DNA of 64,000 bases from Mya arenaria. Lineage: Eukaryota > Mollusca > Bivalvia > Myida > Myidae. Positions 23,580 to 34,226 of this stretch are shown here, piece by piece. Every line of letters begins with the position of its first letter. Position 1 is the stretch's first letter. The stretch covers positions 21,884,051 to 21,948,050 of the forward strand of contig NC_069136.1 in NCBI RefSeq assembly GCF_026914265.1, given 5' to 3'. The notes under the pieces are model-generated. The model was not told where the DNA came from. It saw only the letters and a list, made by a program, of their open reading frames with translations, and searched no databases. A program made the translations under genes and the position numbers.

Positions 23580-23884
23580 TCAAACAGCTGTATTGGTATA
23601 TAAATGATTACATAATCTTACACCAAGTTACATTCGAGACATCATAGCATAATCTAATGAATACACTACTTCAATTGCGATCCTCTTGATACAAGAAACT
23701 CTCGTTTGAATAATGCAGTGGAAACGTTTGGAATTTGGTACCAGAATATAAATGTAAATCTTAAACTGCTACGCATATAAATCCCGTTGTAAGAACTCTT
23801 TACAACAACAATTGTATGTTGTTTTTGTGTGTAAATTTGTTTTGATTGGTCGAGTTACTTCTAATGTTTTTTTTTTAATATATA

Positions 23885-23915
<31 letters not shown>

Positions 23916-24191
23916 CAATTAGTATCTTAAAATGAAACAGTAATGTTCATTTTGTTTTAAATTACTTATTTTTTGCTAGTGGCTATATGAAAACGCTTGG
24001 CCTGGTATAAATGTTTTGATGTAAAATTGTAATTACATGAACATACAAATTCAAATAATTCCTAAATGTAATGAAGTTAAATGTCAAAACTGAAGCATAC
24101 TGATAATTTGCCAATTATGTAAATAGTAACAGCAAAGTATTGCTAAAAATAACAAAATATAGATATTGTTAAAAGTGAAAGATATTGCTAT

Positions 24192-25335
24192 TTAAATGTT
24201 CTCTTTACACACACAATATGGTCGCAACTCGGGCTTTCTCTTAACAATACACTTCGGTGCATCATAGTATTTGTTTATTCTGCTGATGTCTTCTTTTGAT
24301 ATAAAAACTTGACCTGATTGCAGATCAACTGATGACGTCACTTCAAAAAGACCATTTCCTGGGGTCGTTTCCATAGTGATTTGATAGAAGGCTTGCAAGG
24401 GCTTTGTTTTGGCAGACATATCTGCTATTCGCCCGTCAATATCCTTGCTTTCCTTAAATTTGAGTACATTTTCATTTGATTCTAGTTTTATAGCCCTTGT
24501 TATGTGCTTTAAATCTAATTTATGACACATGATTGAATATTCACCAATCATTTCATTGAACATGTTCACAGATTCGCGCGCAGTGTTAATCACGTGGTTT
24601 TCTGACACGGAAGTGTTTTTCCAAGCCAGGCATGCGCACCAGTGGGCTTCAATACCAGCACTTTGACACGTTCTTTCCATTGGAATATTGGAAAACAATG
24701 AATATGACGTTCTGTCTGTGGGTTTGTACTCATTTTTCTCCTCATTTATTTCCATAAATGTTTCATATATATCAAATGGGGTCACCAATTTCTTAGTGTT
24801 TTCAAGAAAGGCTATGTATTTGTTTGGATGCTCTTTCCTGAACTCGGGTGGGACAAAAATACCAAAATAGGGCATTCTTTCTTCGAGCTTTCCTTGTTCT
24901 GTTTGTCTCAAATTTCCATATCTTGCACCATGATCGCTCATGAGCAATACAAATGTGTTTTTCAATAACCCCAGACTGTTCATGTATTTTAAAAAATCAA
25001 CATTATCTTCATCTAAAAGTCCCACACAATCATTTGTATTGTGTGAGTAACCCGAAAAGAAACCGAAAGTGAAAAAAGGTCTCCCAACGTTTGTTATTAG
25101 TCCTTCCTTTAACCAATTAATGAATATTTCATGAATCCGTTTTGAACCATGACAAAAGTGTTTGATTTTAACCGATTTAGCTACCTCTAAATAAAATGGC
25201 CGTATATAATGATTCACTGGTTTGTTCTTAAAGCCGAGCATCCTGTAGGTAAATGTTCCTACCTCCACCATATCTTCTCCCCATTGTGTTACATAACCTC
25301 GCTTTTCAAACCTTTTCCAGATAAATTCCAAAATT
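24192..25335 (-). pseudogene. truncated DUF229 copy, unit 3 (open to true C-terminus)
   Basis: 379 codons are open and uninterrupted to the native stop, with the Val variant (GEDMVEVG) and an expanded AT tract in its 3' flank. The N-terminal 275 residues are missing, as in the other units. The first in-frame ATG is the Met of GEDM. An N-terminally truncated, anchorless product is possible only if a promoter or splice acceptor lies in the 600-bp spacer. None is obvious. Confidence 0.85.
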
Positions 25336-25933
25336 TCAAACAGCTGTATTGGTATATAAATGATTATATAATCTTACACCAAGTTACATTCGAGACATCA
25401 TAGCATAATCTAATGAATACACTACTTCAATTGCGATCCTCTTGATACAAGAAACTCTCGTTTGAATAATGCAGTGGAAACGTTTGGAATTTGGTACCAG
25501 AATATAAATGTAAATCTTAAACTGCTACGCATATAAATCCCGTTGTAAGAACTCTTTACAACAACAATTGTATGTTGTTTTTGTGTGTAAATTTGTTTTG
25601 ATTGGTCGAGTTACTTCTAATGTTTTTTTTAATATATATATTAATATATATATATATCAATTAGTATCTTAAAATGAAACAGTAATGTTCATTTTGTTTT
25701 AAATTACTTATTTTTTGCTAGTGGCTATATGAAAACGCTTGGCCTGGTATAAATGTTTTGATGTAAAATTGTAATTACATGAACATACAAATTCAAATAA
25801 TTCCTAAATGTAATGAAGTTAAATGTCAAAACTGAAGCATACTGATAATTTGCCAATTATGTAAATAGTAACAGCAAAGTATTGCTAAAAATAACAAAAT
25901 ATAGATATTGTTAAAAGTGAAAGATATTGCTAT

Positions 25934-27076
25934 TTAAATGTTCTCTTTACACACACAATATGGTCGTAACTCGGGCTTTCTCTTAACAATACACTTCGGT
26001 GCATCATAGTATTTGTTTATTCTGCTGATGTCTTCTTTTGATATAAAAACTTGACCTGATTGCAGATCAACTGATGACGTCACTTACAAAAGACCATTTC
26101 CTGGGGTCGTTTCCATAGTGATTTGATAGAAGGCTTGCAAGGGCTTTGTTTTGGCAGACATATCTGCTATTCGCCCGTCAATATCCTTGCTTTCCTTAAA
26201 TTTGAGTACATTTTCATTTGATTCTAGTTTTATAGCCCTTGTTATGTGCTTTAAATCTAATTTATGACACATGATTGAATATTCACCAATCATTTCATTG
26301 AACATGTTCACAGATTCGCGCGCAGTGTTAATCACGTGGTTTTCTGACACGGAAGTGTTTTTCCAAGCCAGGCATGCGCACCAGTGGGCTTCAATACCAG
26401 CACTTTGACACGTTCTTTCCATTGGAATATTGGAAAACAATGAATATGACGTTCTGTCTGTGGGTTTGTACTCATTTTTCTCCTCATTTATTTCCATAAA
26501 TGTTTCATATATATCAAATGGGGTCACCAATTTCTTAGTGTTTTCAAGAAAGGCTATGTATTTGTTTGGATGCTCTTTCCTGAACTCGGGTGGGACAAAA
26601 ATACCAAAATAGGGCATTCTTTCTTCGAGCTTTCCTTGTTCTGTTTGTCTCAAATTTCCATATCTTGCACCATGATCGCTCATGAGCAATACAAATGTGT
26701 TTTTCAATAACCCCAGACTGTTCATGTATTTTAAAAAATCAACATTATCTTCATCTAAAAGTCCCACACAATCATTTGTATTGTGTGAGTAACCCGAAAA
26801 GAAACCGAAAGTGAAAAAAGGTCTCCCAACGTTTGTTATTAGTCCTTCCTTTAACCAATTAATGAATATTTCATGAATCCGTTTTGAACCATGACAAAAG
26901 TGTTTGATTTTAACCGATTTAGCTACCTCTAAATAAAATGGCCGTATATAATGATTCACTGGTTTGTTCTTAAAGCCGAGCACCTGTAGGTTAATGTTCC
27001 TACCTCCACCATATCTTCTCCCCATTGTGTTACATAACCTCGCTTTTCAAACCTTTTCCAGATAAATTCCAAAATT
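25934..27076 (-). pseudogene. truncated DUF229 copy, unit 4 (premature stop plus 1-bp deletion)
   Basis: Shares the TTGTAA stop with units 2 and 5. It also has a single-base deletion near 26982 (GAGCACCTG instead of GAGCATCCTG) and a nearby substitution, which shift the frame before GFKNKPVNHY. With two independent lesions it is the most decayed unit. Confidence 0.85.
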
Positions 27077-27674
27077 TCAAACAGCTGTATTGGTATATAA
27101 ATGATTATATAATCTTACACCAAGTTACATTCGAGACATCATAGCATAATCTAATGAATACACTACTTCAATTGCGATCCTCTTGATACAAGAAACTCTC
27201 GTTTGAATAATGCAGTGGAAACGTTTGGAATTTGGTACCAGAATATAAATGTAAATCTTAAACTGCTACGCATATAAATCCCGTTGTAAGAACTCTTTAC
27301 AACAACAATTGTATGTTGTTTTTGTGTGTAAATTTGTTTTGATTGGTCGAGTTACTTCTAATGTTTTTTTTAATATATATATTAATATATATATATATCA
27401 ATTAGTATCTTAAAATGAAACAGTAATGTTCATTTTGTTTTAAATTACTTATTTTTTGCTAGTGGCTATATGAAAACGCTTGGCCTGGTATAAATGTTTT
27501 GATGTAAAATTGTAATTACATGAACATACAAATTCAAATAATTCCTAAATGTAATGAAGTTAAATGTCAAAACTGAAGCATACTGATAATTTGCCAATTA
27601 TGTAAATAGTAACAGCAAAGTATTGCTAAAAATAACAAAATATAGATATTGTTAAAAGTGAAAGATATTGCTAT

Positions 27675-28818
27675 TTAAATGTTCTCTTTACACACACAAT
27701 ATGGTCGTAACTCGGGCTTTCTCTTAACAATACACTTCGGTGCATCATAGTATTTGTTTATTCTGCTGATGTCTTCTTTTGATATAAAAACTTGACCTGA
27801 TTGCAGATCAACTGATGACGTCACTTACAAAAGACCATTTCCTGGGGTCGTTTCCATAGTGATTTGATAGAAGGCTTGCAAGGGCTTTGTTTTGGCAGAC
27901 ATATCTGCTATTCGCCCGTCAATATCCTTGCTTTCCTTAAATTTGAGTACATTTTCATTTGATTCTAGTTTTATAGCCCTTGTTATGTGCTTTAAATCTA
28001 ATTTATGACACATGATTGAATATTCACCAATCATTTCATTGAACATGTTCACAGATTCGCGCGCAGTGTTAATCACGTGGTTTTCTGACACGGAAGTGTT
28101 TTTCCAAGCCAGGCATGCGCACCAGTGGGCTTCAATACCAGCACTTTGACACGTTCTTTCCATTGGAATATTGGAAAACAATGAATATGACGTTCTGTCT
28201 GTGGGTTTGTACTCATTTTTCTCCTCATTTATTTCCATAAATGTTTCATATATATCAAATGGGGTCACCAATTTCTTAGTGTTTTCAAGAAAGGCTATGT
28301 ATTTGTTTGGATGCTCTTTCCTGAACTCGGGTGGGACAAAAATACCAAAATAGGGCATTCTTTCTTCGAGCTTTCCTTGTTCTGTTTGTCTCAAATTTCC
28401 ATATCTTGCACCATGATCGCTCATGAGCAATACAAATGTGTTTTTCAATAACCCCAGACTGTTCATGTATTTTAAAAAATCAACATTATCTTCATCTAAA
28501 AGTCCCACACAATCATTTGTATTGTGTGAGTAACCCGAAAAGAAACCGAAAGTGAAAAAAGGTCTCCCAACGTTTGTTATTAGTCCTTCCTTTAACCAAT
28601 TAATGAATATTTCATGAATCCGTTTTGAACCATGACAAAAGTGTTTGATTTTAACCGATTTAGCTACCTCTAAATAAAATGGCCGTATATAATGATTCAC
28701 TGGTTTGTTCTTAAAGCCGAGCATCCTGTAGGTAAATGTTCCTACCTCCGCCATATCTTCTCCCCATTGTGTTACATAACCTCGCTTTTCAAACCTTTTC
28801 CAGATAAATTCCAAAATT
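27675..28818 (-). pseudogene. truncated DUF229 copy, unit 5 (premature stop)
   Basis: Same structure and diagnostic sites as unit 2: TTGTAA stop at 27825, Ala variant and short AT tract. The resemblance to a non-adjacent unit suggests that blocks of several units were duplicated together. Confidence 0.85.
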
Positions 28819-29123
28819 TCAAACAGCTGTATTGGTATATAAATGATTACATAATCTTACACCAAGTTACATTCGAGACATCATAGCATAATCTAATGAA
28901 TACACTACTTCAATTGCGATCCTCTTGATACAAGAAACTCTCGTTTGAATAATGCAGTGGAAACGTTTGGAATTTGGTACCAGAATATAAATGTAAATCT
29001 TAAACTGCTACGCATATAAATCCCGTTGTAAGAACTCTTTACAACAACAATTGTATGTTGTTTTTGTGTGTAAATTTGTTTTGATTGGTCGAGTTACTTC
29101 TAATGTTTTTTTTTTAATATATA

Positions 29124-29154
<31 letters not shown>

Positions 29155-29430
29155 CAATTAGTATCTTAAAATGAAACAGTAATGTTCATTTTGTTTTAAA
29201 TTACTTATTTTTTGCTAGTGGCTATATGAAAACGCTTGGCCTGGTATAAATGTTTTGATGTAAAATTGTAATTACATGAACATACAAATTCAAATAATTC
29301 CTAAATGTAATGAAGTTAAATGTCAAAACTGAAGCATACTGATAATTTGCCAATTATGTAAATAGTAACAGCAAAGTATTGCTAAAAATAACAAAATATA
29401 GATATTGTTAAAAGTGAAAGATATTGCTAT

Positions 29431-31395
29431 TTAAATGTTCTCTTTACACACACAATATGGTCGTAACTCGGGCTTTCTCTTAACAATACACTTCGGTGCA
29501 TCATAGTATTTGTTTATTCTGCTGATGTCTTCTTTTGATATAAAAACTTGACCTGATTGCAGATCAACTGATGACGTCACTTCAAAAAGACCATTTCCTG
29601 GGGTCGTTTCCATAGTGATTTGATAGAAGGCTTGCAAGGGCTTTGTTTTGGCAGACATATCTGCTATTCGCCCGTCAATATCCTTGCTTTCCTTAAATTT
29701 GAGTACATTTTCATTTGATTCTAGTTTTATAGCCCTTGTTATGTGCTTTAAATCTAATTTATGACACATGATTGAATATTCACCAATCATTTCATTGAAC
29801 ATGTTCACAGATTCGCGCGCAGTGTTAATCACGTGGTTTTCTGACACGGAAGTGTTTTTCCAAGCCAGGCATGCGCACCAGTGGGCTTCAATACCAGCAC
29901 TTTGACACGTTCTTTCCATTGGAATATTGGAAAACAATGAATATGACGTTCTGTCTGTGGGTTTGTACTCATTTTTCTCCTCATTTATTTCCATAAATGT
30001 TTCATATATGTCAAATGGGGTCACCAATTTCTTAGTGTTTTCAAGAAAGGCTATGTATTTGTTTGGATGCTCTTTCCTGAACTCGGGTGGGACAAAAATA
30101 CCAAAATAGGGCATTCTTTCTTCGAGCTTTCCTTGTTCTGTTTGTCTCAAATTTCCATATCTTGCACCATGATCGCTCATGAGCAATACAAATGTGTTTT
30201 TCAATAACCCCAGACTGTTCATGTATTTTAAAAAATCAACATTATCTTCATCTAAAAGTCCCACACAATCATTTGTATTGTGTGAGTAACCCGAAAAGAA
30301 ACCGAAAGTGAAAAAAGGTCTCCCAACGTTTGTTATTAGTCCTTCCTTTAACCAATTAATGAATATTTCATGAATCCGTTTTGAACCATGACAAAAGTGT
30401 TTGATTTTAACCGATTTAGCTACCTCTAAATAAAATGGCCGTATATAATGATTCACTGGTTTGTTCTTAAAGCCGAGCATCCTGTAGGTAAATGTTCCTA
30501 CCTCCGCCATATCTTCTCCCCATTGTGTTACATAACCTCGCTTTTCAAACCTTTTCCAGATAAATTCCAAAAATTCATCTACCTGTTTTGCATCGTCATG
30601 ACCTCGCCTAACTTCGGGAATTTCCGTCTCTTTCCGTCCTGTCAAAATAGGAAACAAAGCCTGAGGCGTTCCGTCCCCGACGATGTTGTATTCATTCAAC
30701 ACTTTTCCTCCGAGAACATTCGTAAAATATTCGTGAGTGTTCGGTAAAAAACGTTTGAACACATTTCTTGAAACTGAATCAAAACCGTACATAAGCACAT
30801 TGTATTTAGTTTTATTGTCAAATACATTGTCCCGTTTTGCTGTAGGAGAAATGCATGCATGAATATTTGAGTAGGTCTTTCCATTTTTTGCTTTACATAA
30901 CACTTTAAACGCATCTGATTTCAACAAACTACCATTCTGCATGGGATTTATTTCATCTAACACTTTACTGTCATCGTTGTGATCAAACACAACTGGCTTA
31001 TAAGCGCAATTTATTTCACCAAACTTTTGTTCTGCCTTAGAAGATATGTAGAACTTTCCATTGGCTGTATATACCCAGTCTTCTTCACTGGTACATTTCG
31101 CAGGTTCGCAAGGTTTGTAGAAAGATTTAATCTGATCATTCCAAAGCGGTACATTTGGATGAACGCACGCTGACGTTCCTGCCTTTGCACCTATGTCAAT
31201 GTCTGCAAACTCCTTGAATTCCGCTACAAAGTCACTCGCATGGAGAATTAAAGGTTCATTTCTCTTTTGGCCTTTATCGTGTTTGCTGGAGGAGGAAGAA
31301 GTTAAGTATATCACAGTTGTTAACATAGAAATCAGCACTAAAATACTCCAGTTGACTCTTAACCGAGTATATTTGCAACAGAGTAAACACCGCAT
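29431..31395 (-). CDS. DUF229 (sulfatase-like) type II membrane protein, complete single-exon gene
   Basis: 654 codons from ATG at 31395 to TAA, with no intron. Residues 1-13 are basic and Cys-containing. Residues 14-32 form a membrane segment (WSILVLISMLTTVIYL). A Ser/Lys linker follows, then a lumenal DUF229 domain. Conserved parts in order: a Cys-rich N-terminal module (CVHP...C...C), YGFDSVSR (metal site in the alkaline-phosphatase superfamily), GDGT (position of the superfamily nucleophile), EDM.EVGTFTYRMLGF, HYIRPF, SHNTNDCVGLLD and SDHGARYGN (second metal site), then EERMPYFGI and LVTPFDI. Length is normal for the family. The substrate is unknown; a Golgi or surface phospho-/sulfo-hydrolase is inference. 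Five copies of its 3' part lie directly downstream. Confidence 0.9.
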   Translation of the reverse strand: MRCLLCCKYTRLRVNWSILVLISMLTTVIYLTSSSSSKHDKGQKRNEPLILHASDFVAEFKEFADIDIGAKAGTSACVHPNVPLWNDQIKSFYKPCEPAKCTSEEDWVYTANGKFYISSKAEQKFGEINCAYKPVVFDHNDDSKVLDEINPMQNGSLLKSDAFKVLCKAKNGKTYSNIHACISPTAKRDNVFDNKTKYNVLMYGFDSVSRNVFKRFLPNTHEYFTNVLGGKVLNEYNIVGDGTPQALFPILTGRKETEIPEVRRGHDDAKQVDEFLEFIWKRFEKRGYVTQWGEDMAEVGTFTYRMLGFKNKPVNHYIRPFYLEVAKSVKIKHFCHGSKRIHEIFINWLKEGLITNVGRPFFTFGFFSGYSHNTNDCVGLLDEDNVDFLKYMNSLGLLKNTFVLLMSDHGARYGNLRQTEQGKLEERMPYFGIFVPPEFRKEHPNKYIAFLENTKKLVTPFDIYETFMEINEEKNEYKPTDRTSYSLFSNIPMERTCQSAGIEAHWCACLAWKNTSVSENHVINTARESVNMFNEMIGEYSIMCHKLDLKHITRAIKLESNENVLKFKESKDIDGRIADMSAKTKPLQAFYQITMETTPGNGLFEVTSSVDLQSGQVFISKEDISRINKYYDAPKCIVKRKPELRPYCVCKENI

Positions 31396-31584
31396 GTTTT
31401 GTTTCTTTTGTTTTAAGTTTCCGTAATGCGCAACTGTTCGTATATTTGATCAAACTTGAATCCGCTTTTCAACCGCTATCGACTTAAACATGTGAATGCG
31501 TCATGATTTTTTCTTCCTCTATCTAAAACCTGTTGACTTCTCCTGATAACACTGAAATGCAAATGTTGCAATTCGGTTAGTGGA
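31396..31584 (-). promoter_or_regulatory. upstream region of the DUF229 gene
   Basis: Only about 190 bp separate the start codon from the MITE at 31585. The start context on the minus strand is AAACATGCGG. I see no clear TATA box. Whether the promoter lies here or within the MITE cannot be decided from sequence. Confidence 0.3.
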
Positions 31585-31942
31585 TTAAAGCTGGAAACTC
31601 ACAGATTGACAGTTTTAACTATTTTTATTTAGTCTTTGTCTCTAAATAAGCTGACTTTGGTATCAATGCCTTTAATTTAGCCATATAAGATGATTCACAA
31701 AATGACTGATCACATTTTTTTGAAAAACTACCGAAAACTATTTTTTCTTAAAGCGTTAGTTACCCTTTTAGCTATAAATATCAATTCTCGAACGTAAATA
31801 TGAAAAAAAAAATGCGATCTGATATTTTGTCAGCAGTTTTGTATCACTGGTTTTAAGCCATTTACGGAAAAATTGGCTCATTCCATGAAAAAAAAAACAT
31901 AAAAAGTTGTCAAAACGGTCAATATGTGTGAGTGCAGCTTAA
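31585..31942. mobile_element. TTAA MITE family C, copy 1
   Basis: The ends are TTAAAGCTGGAAACTCACAG and, inverted, GTGTGAGTGCAGCTTAA. Subterminal GATTGACAGTTTTAACTA pairs with GTTGTCAAAACGGTCAAT. TTAA at both edges suggests a piggyBac-type non-autonomous element. It abuts the DUF229 gene's upstream region. Confidence 0.65.
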
Positions 31943-32381
31943 AATAGTAAACAAAAACGCAGCGTTGAAACAAGGGCCATGTTTATCAGTTTGAATAATA
32001 GGAATCCAAACGATTTGTACGTGCAGTATAGAAAACCAAACACTAGCGTGTTGAACAAGAAAAATAATTTACTATATGCTTTTCTGTGGTTTATTGAGGT
32101 TTATCAATGGAATTAATTTTATATTTATTGTTAATTTAAAATATCAATGTGATATTTTTAACTGTTTTGAAATTTTAGCTCTCTCACGTCCAAATGAAAT
32201 ATCAGCGTGAAAATGACGTCAGGTTCACATACAATTTTGCGCTTTTTTCTGAAAATCTACAATAAACCGTCATTTAATATCCTTTTTACTATAATCGGCA
32301 TATACATAAGTTTTTTTTTTTTTAATGCTCTATCGCAAAATAGTTCACCTCGTATACACCAAAGTAAATATCTTACTTGTA

Positions 32382-32705
32382 ATGCACCAGTCAATTGTAA
32401 CCCCCCCCCCCCCCCCCAGGATAGCCGGGGAAAAGGGCCGTGTTTTTACCTTCCAGGTGGCCAGGTGGCCCCGCAGAGCCGGGTGACCGCGGTGGTTTTG
32501 TCATAGCGCCAAATCAAGCCGAGATTGGGCCTTATATAGAGTCTCTGGGGTGCGGGGGCATTTGGCCGGGGTTTAACCATCAGTTCGTTCCCGCAGGGCG
32601 GGGATTTTACCCGGGCTTGGCTGGACCGAAAGTCAAAGTCTCGGCTATTCCCCGGACCTGGGGGGGGGGGGGGGGGGGGGTCGTGGTTACAAATGACTAG
32701 TGCAT
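32382..32705. mobile_element. MITE family A, copy 2
   Basis: The ends are ATGCACCAGTCAATTGTAAC and GTTACAAATGACTAGTGCAT. A 17-C run at 32401-32417 and a long G run at 32661-32680 replace shorter G/C tracts of the other copies and could pair with each other. The open frames are shadows. Confidence 0.75.
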
Positions 32706-32841
32706 AACACTTTCGTTCTCACTAGGTGAAATATATTGCGATCTCACTGTAAAGTTTCTAATTTTAAACCAATTCTTTCAGTAAGGCCTTGAATCCATAA
32801 CTAATTAGTGATTAAATTTAAGTTATTAAATCGGAACTTAA

Positions 32842-33191
32842 AGCTGCACTCTCACAGATATACCATTTTTACAACTTTTTTTTTATTTTTTGTATTGGAA
32901 AGAGCAAATTTTTGCGTAAATATCTGCAAACCAATTATATAAGATTGCTGACAAAAATCATATCGTAGATTTTCATATTTCCGTTCGAAAATTAATGTTT
33001 TATGGCTTAAACCGTTTAAGAAAAATGCATAACAAATCAATTTTTGAACTTCAATATAAAAATCTGCGACCTAATTTTTTGTCACACTCTTATATAACTG
33101 GTTTCAATGGATTTTCGCAAAAATTGGCTCGTTCCAAGACAAAAAAATAAAAAAAAAGTTGTCAAAACGTTCAATCCGTGAGAGTGCAGCT
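32842..33191. mobile_element. TTAA MITE family C, copy 2
   Basis: TTAA flanks (32838-32841 and 33192-33195) enclose inverted AGCTGCACTCTCACAGAT and ATCCGTGAGAGTGCAGCT, perfect over about 15 bp. Interior AT-rich. More intact at its ends than copy 1. Confidence 0.75.
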
Positions 33192-33195
33192 TTAA

Positions 33196-34226
33196 CTAAA
33201 TTCCAACCAATCATAATGATTACCTTGTTCAAAGTAACTGGTAATTCCCATAGCACTGCAGTATTGTTCTAAGCTCAGTCACGTTTGTTCCTCCTCTTCG
33301 TAGAACATTCCTTTTCTTATGATGACGTCATTAGATTCATTTACATAATTGTTAAATTGTTACGCGGTATCTCCTTTACAAAGACGCGGAAAAACCCACA
33401 ATGAAATGCAAATGTATTGAAAAAGTTTAACTATTTTCTGATAAATATCTGAATTTTGTTGAATTAAGACACAGATTTGTGTGAACCTCCGTATCATTGC
33501 TTAAATAATGCAAGTTTTTTCCTGATAAATACAAATCAAAACATTTCAGATGTCTTCAAGCGAAATTGAACGTTTCGTTAGCATACTATTTAGACAAGAG
33601 ACATAGTTTGAATTTGCAACACCAAAACTTATAATCCTCTATTTCTTAACACCAGCAAGAGGTCGCAGATATTTTTTGAGCTAGATTGTATTTCCTGCAT
33701 CGATAGCGTTCCACGGTATGAGGTGATATTGATTCGACATTGCAATATGAAGCGTTTCGGGCCAAACAGGGTTCGCAAATTCCGTAACCATGGGAACGAA
33801 TTAAGTTAAAAGGCTGTATGACCAGTGTATGTAGTTTCTGGTGTTTGAATATTAATTAATTACTTATGATATCTGAATTGTGAAATAATTCCTAATTTAC
33901 CAAAGCTATCCATATATGGCCTTTTTGTTGCGCAACGGTTCTTGGCAAGCCAGCCAGACATTTATAGTATGCTTAAAATTGTAAATATTTTATAATGTCA
34001 AATGCCGTTTGTCTAGCCATCCGTTTGTATTATTCATTTTCCAATTGTCGAATATTGTTTGATGAACCAGCTCGGATTTTGCATTATGGAAACAAATATG
34101 TAAATATGTTTAATGTGGATGGCAAATGCCGATTGTCCAGCCGGCACGATATTCATTTTCCAAGTGTCGAATAGTGTGCGTTGAGTCAGCTCACCATTCA
34201 ATGTGTAAAAAATTAAATGTCTTACG
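33196..34226. other. intergenic, no gene seen
   Basis: AT-rich. A degenerate duplication of about 150 bp is visible (AAATGCCGTTTGTCTAGCC at 34000 and AAATGCCGATTGTCCAGCC at 34124, each followed by ATTCATTTTCCAA). No exon, RNA gene or complete element was found. Confidence 0.35.

Larger units (their letters stand above)
20095..30575 (-). repeat. six-unit tandem array of a 1.74-kb unit containing the DUF229 gene 3' part
   Basis: Units start at about 20095, 21838, 23580, 25336, 27077 and 28819, with lengths 1743, 1742, 1756, 1741, 1742 and 1756 bp. Each holds codons 276-654 of the gene plus about 600 bp of 3' flank, including an AT dinucleotide tract. The two 1756-bp units have an expanded AT tract. 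Unit six is continuous with the complete gene. Each junction joins the gene at CCAGATAAATTCCAAAA to the 3' flank at CAAACAGCTGTATTGG, with only 3-4 bp of shared TTCA/TCA. Copies differ by only a handful of bases, non-coding parts included, so the expansion is recent, gene-converted, or an assembly artefact. Confidence 0.9.

Noticed and set aside
22442..28814. Truncated DUF229 frames as independent genes starting with Met at the junction
   Set aside because: The apparent first residue is encoded by TTG, not ATG; the first in-frame ATG is about 20 codons inside and no promoter is visible.
20093..30747. Repeated + strand frames of 60 and 64 codons, and frames of 93-99 codons, over the DUF229 array
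   Set aside because: Antisense shadows of the DUF229 coding sequence; they recur only because the unit recurs.
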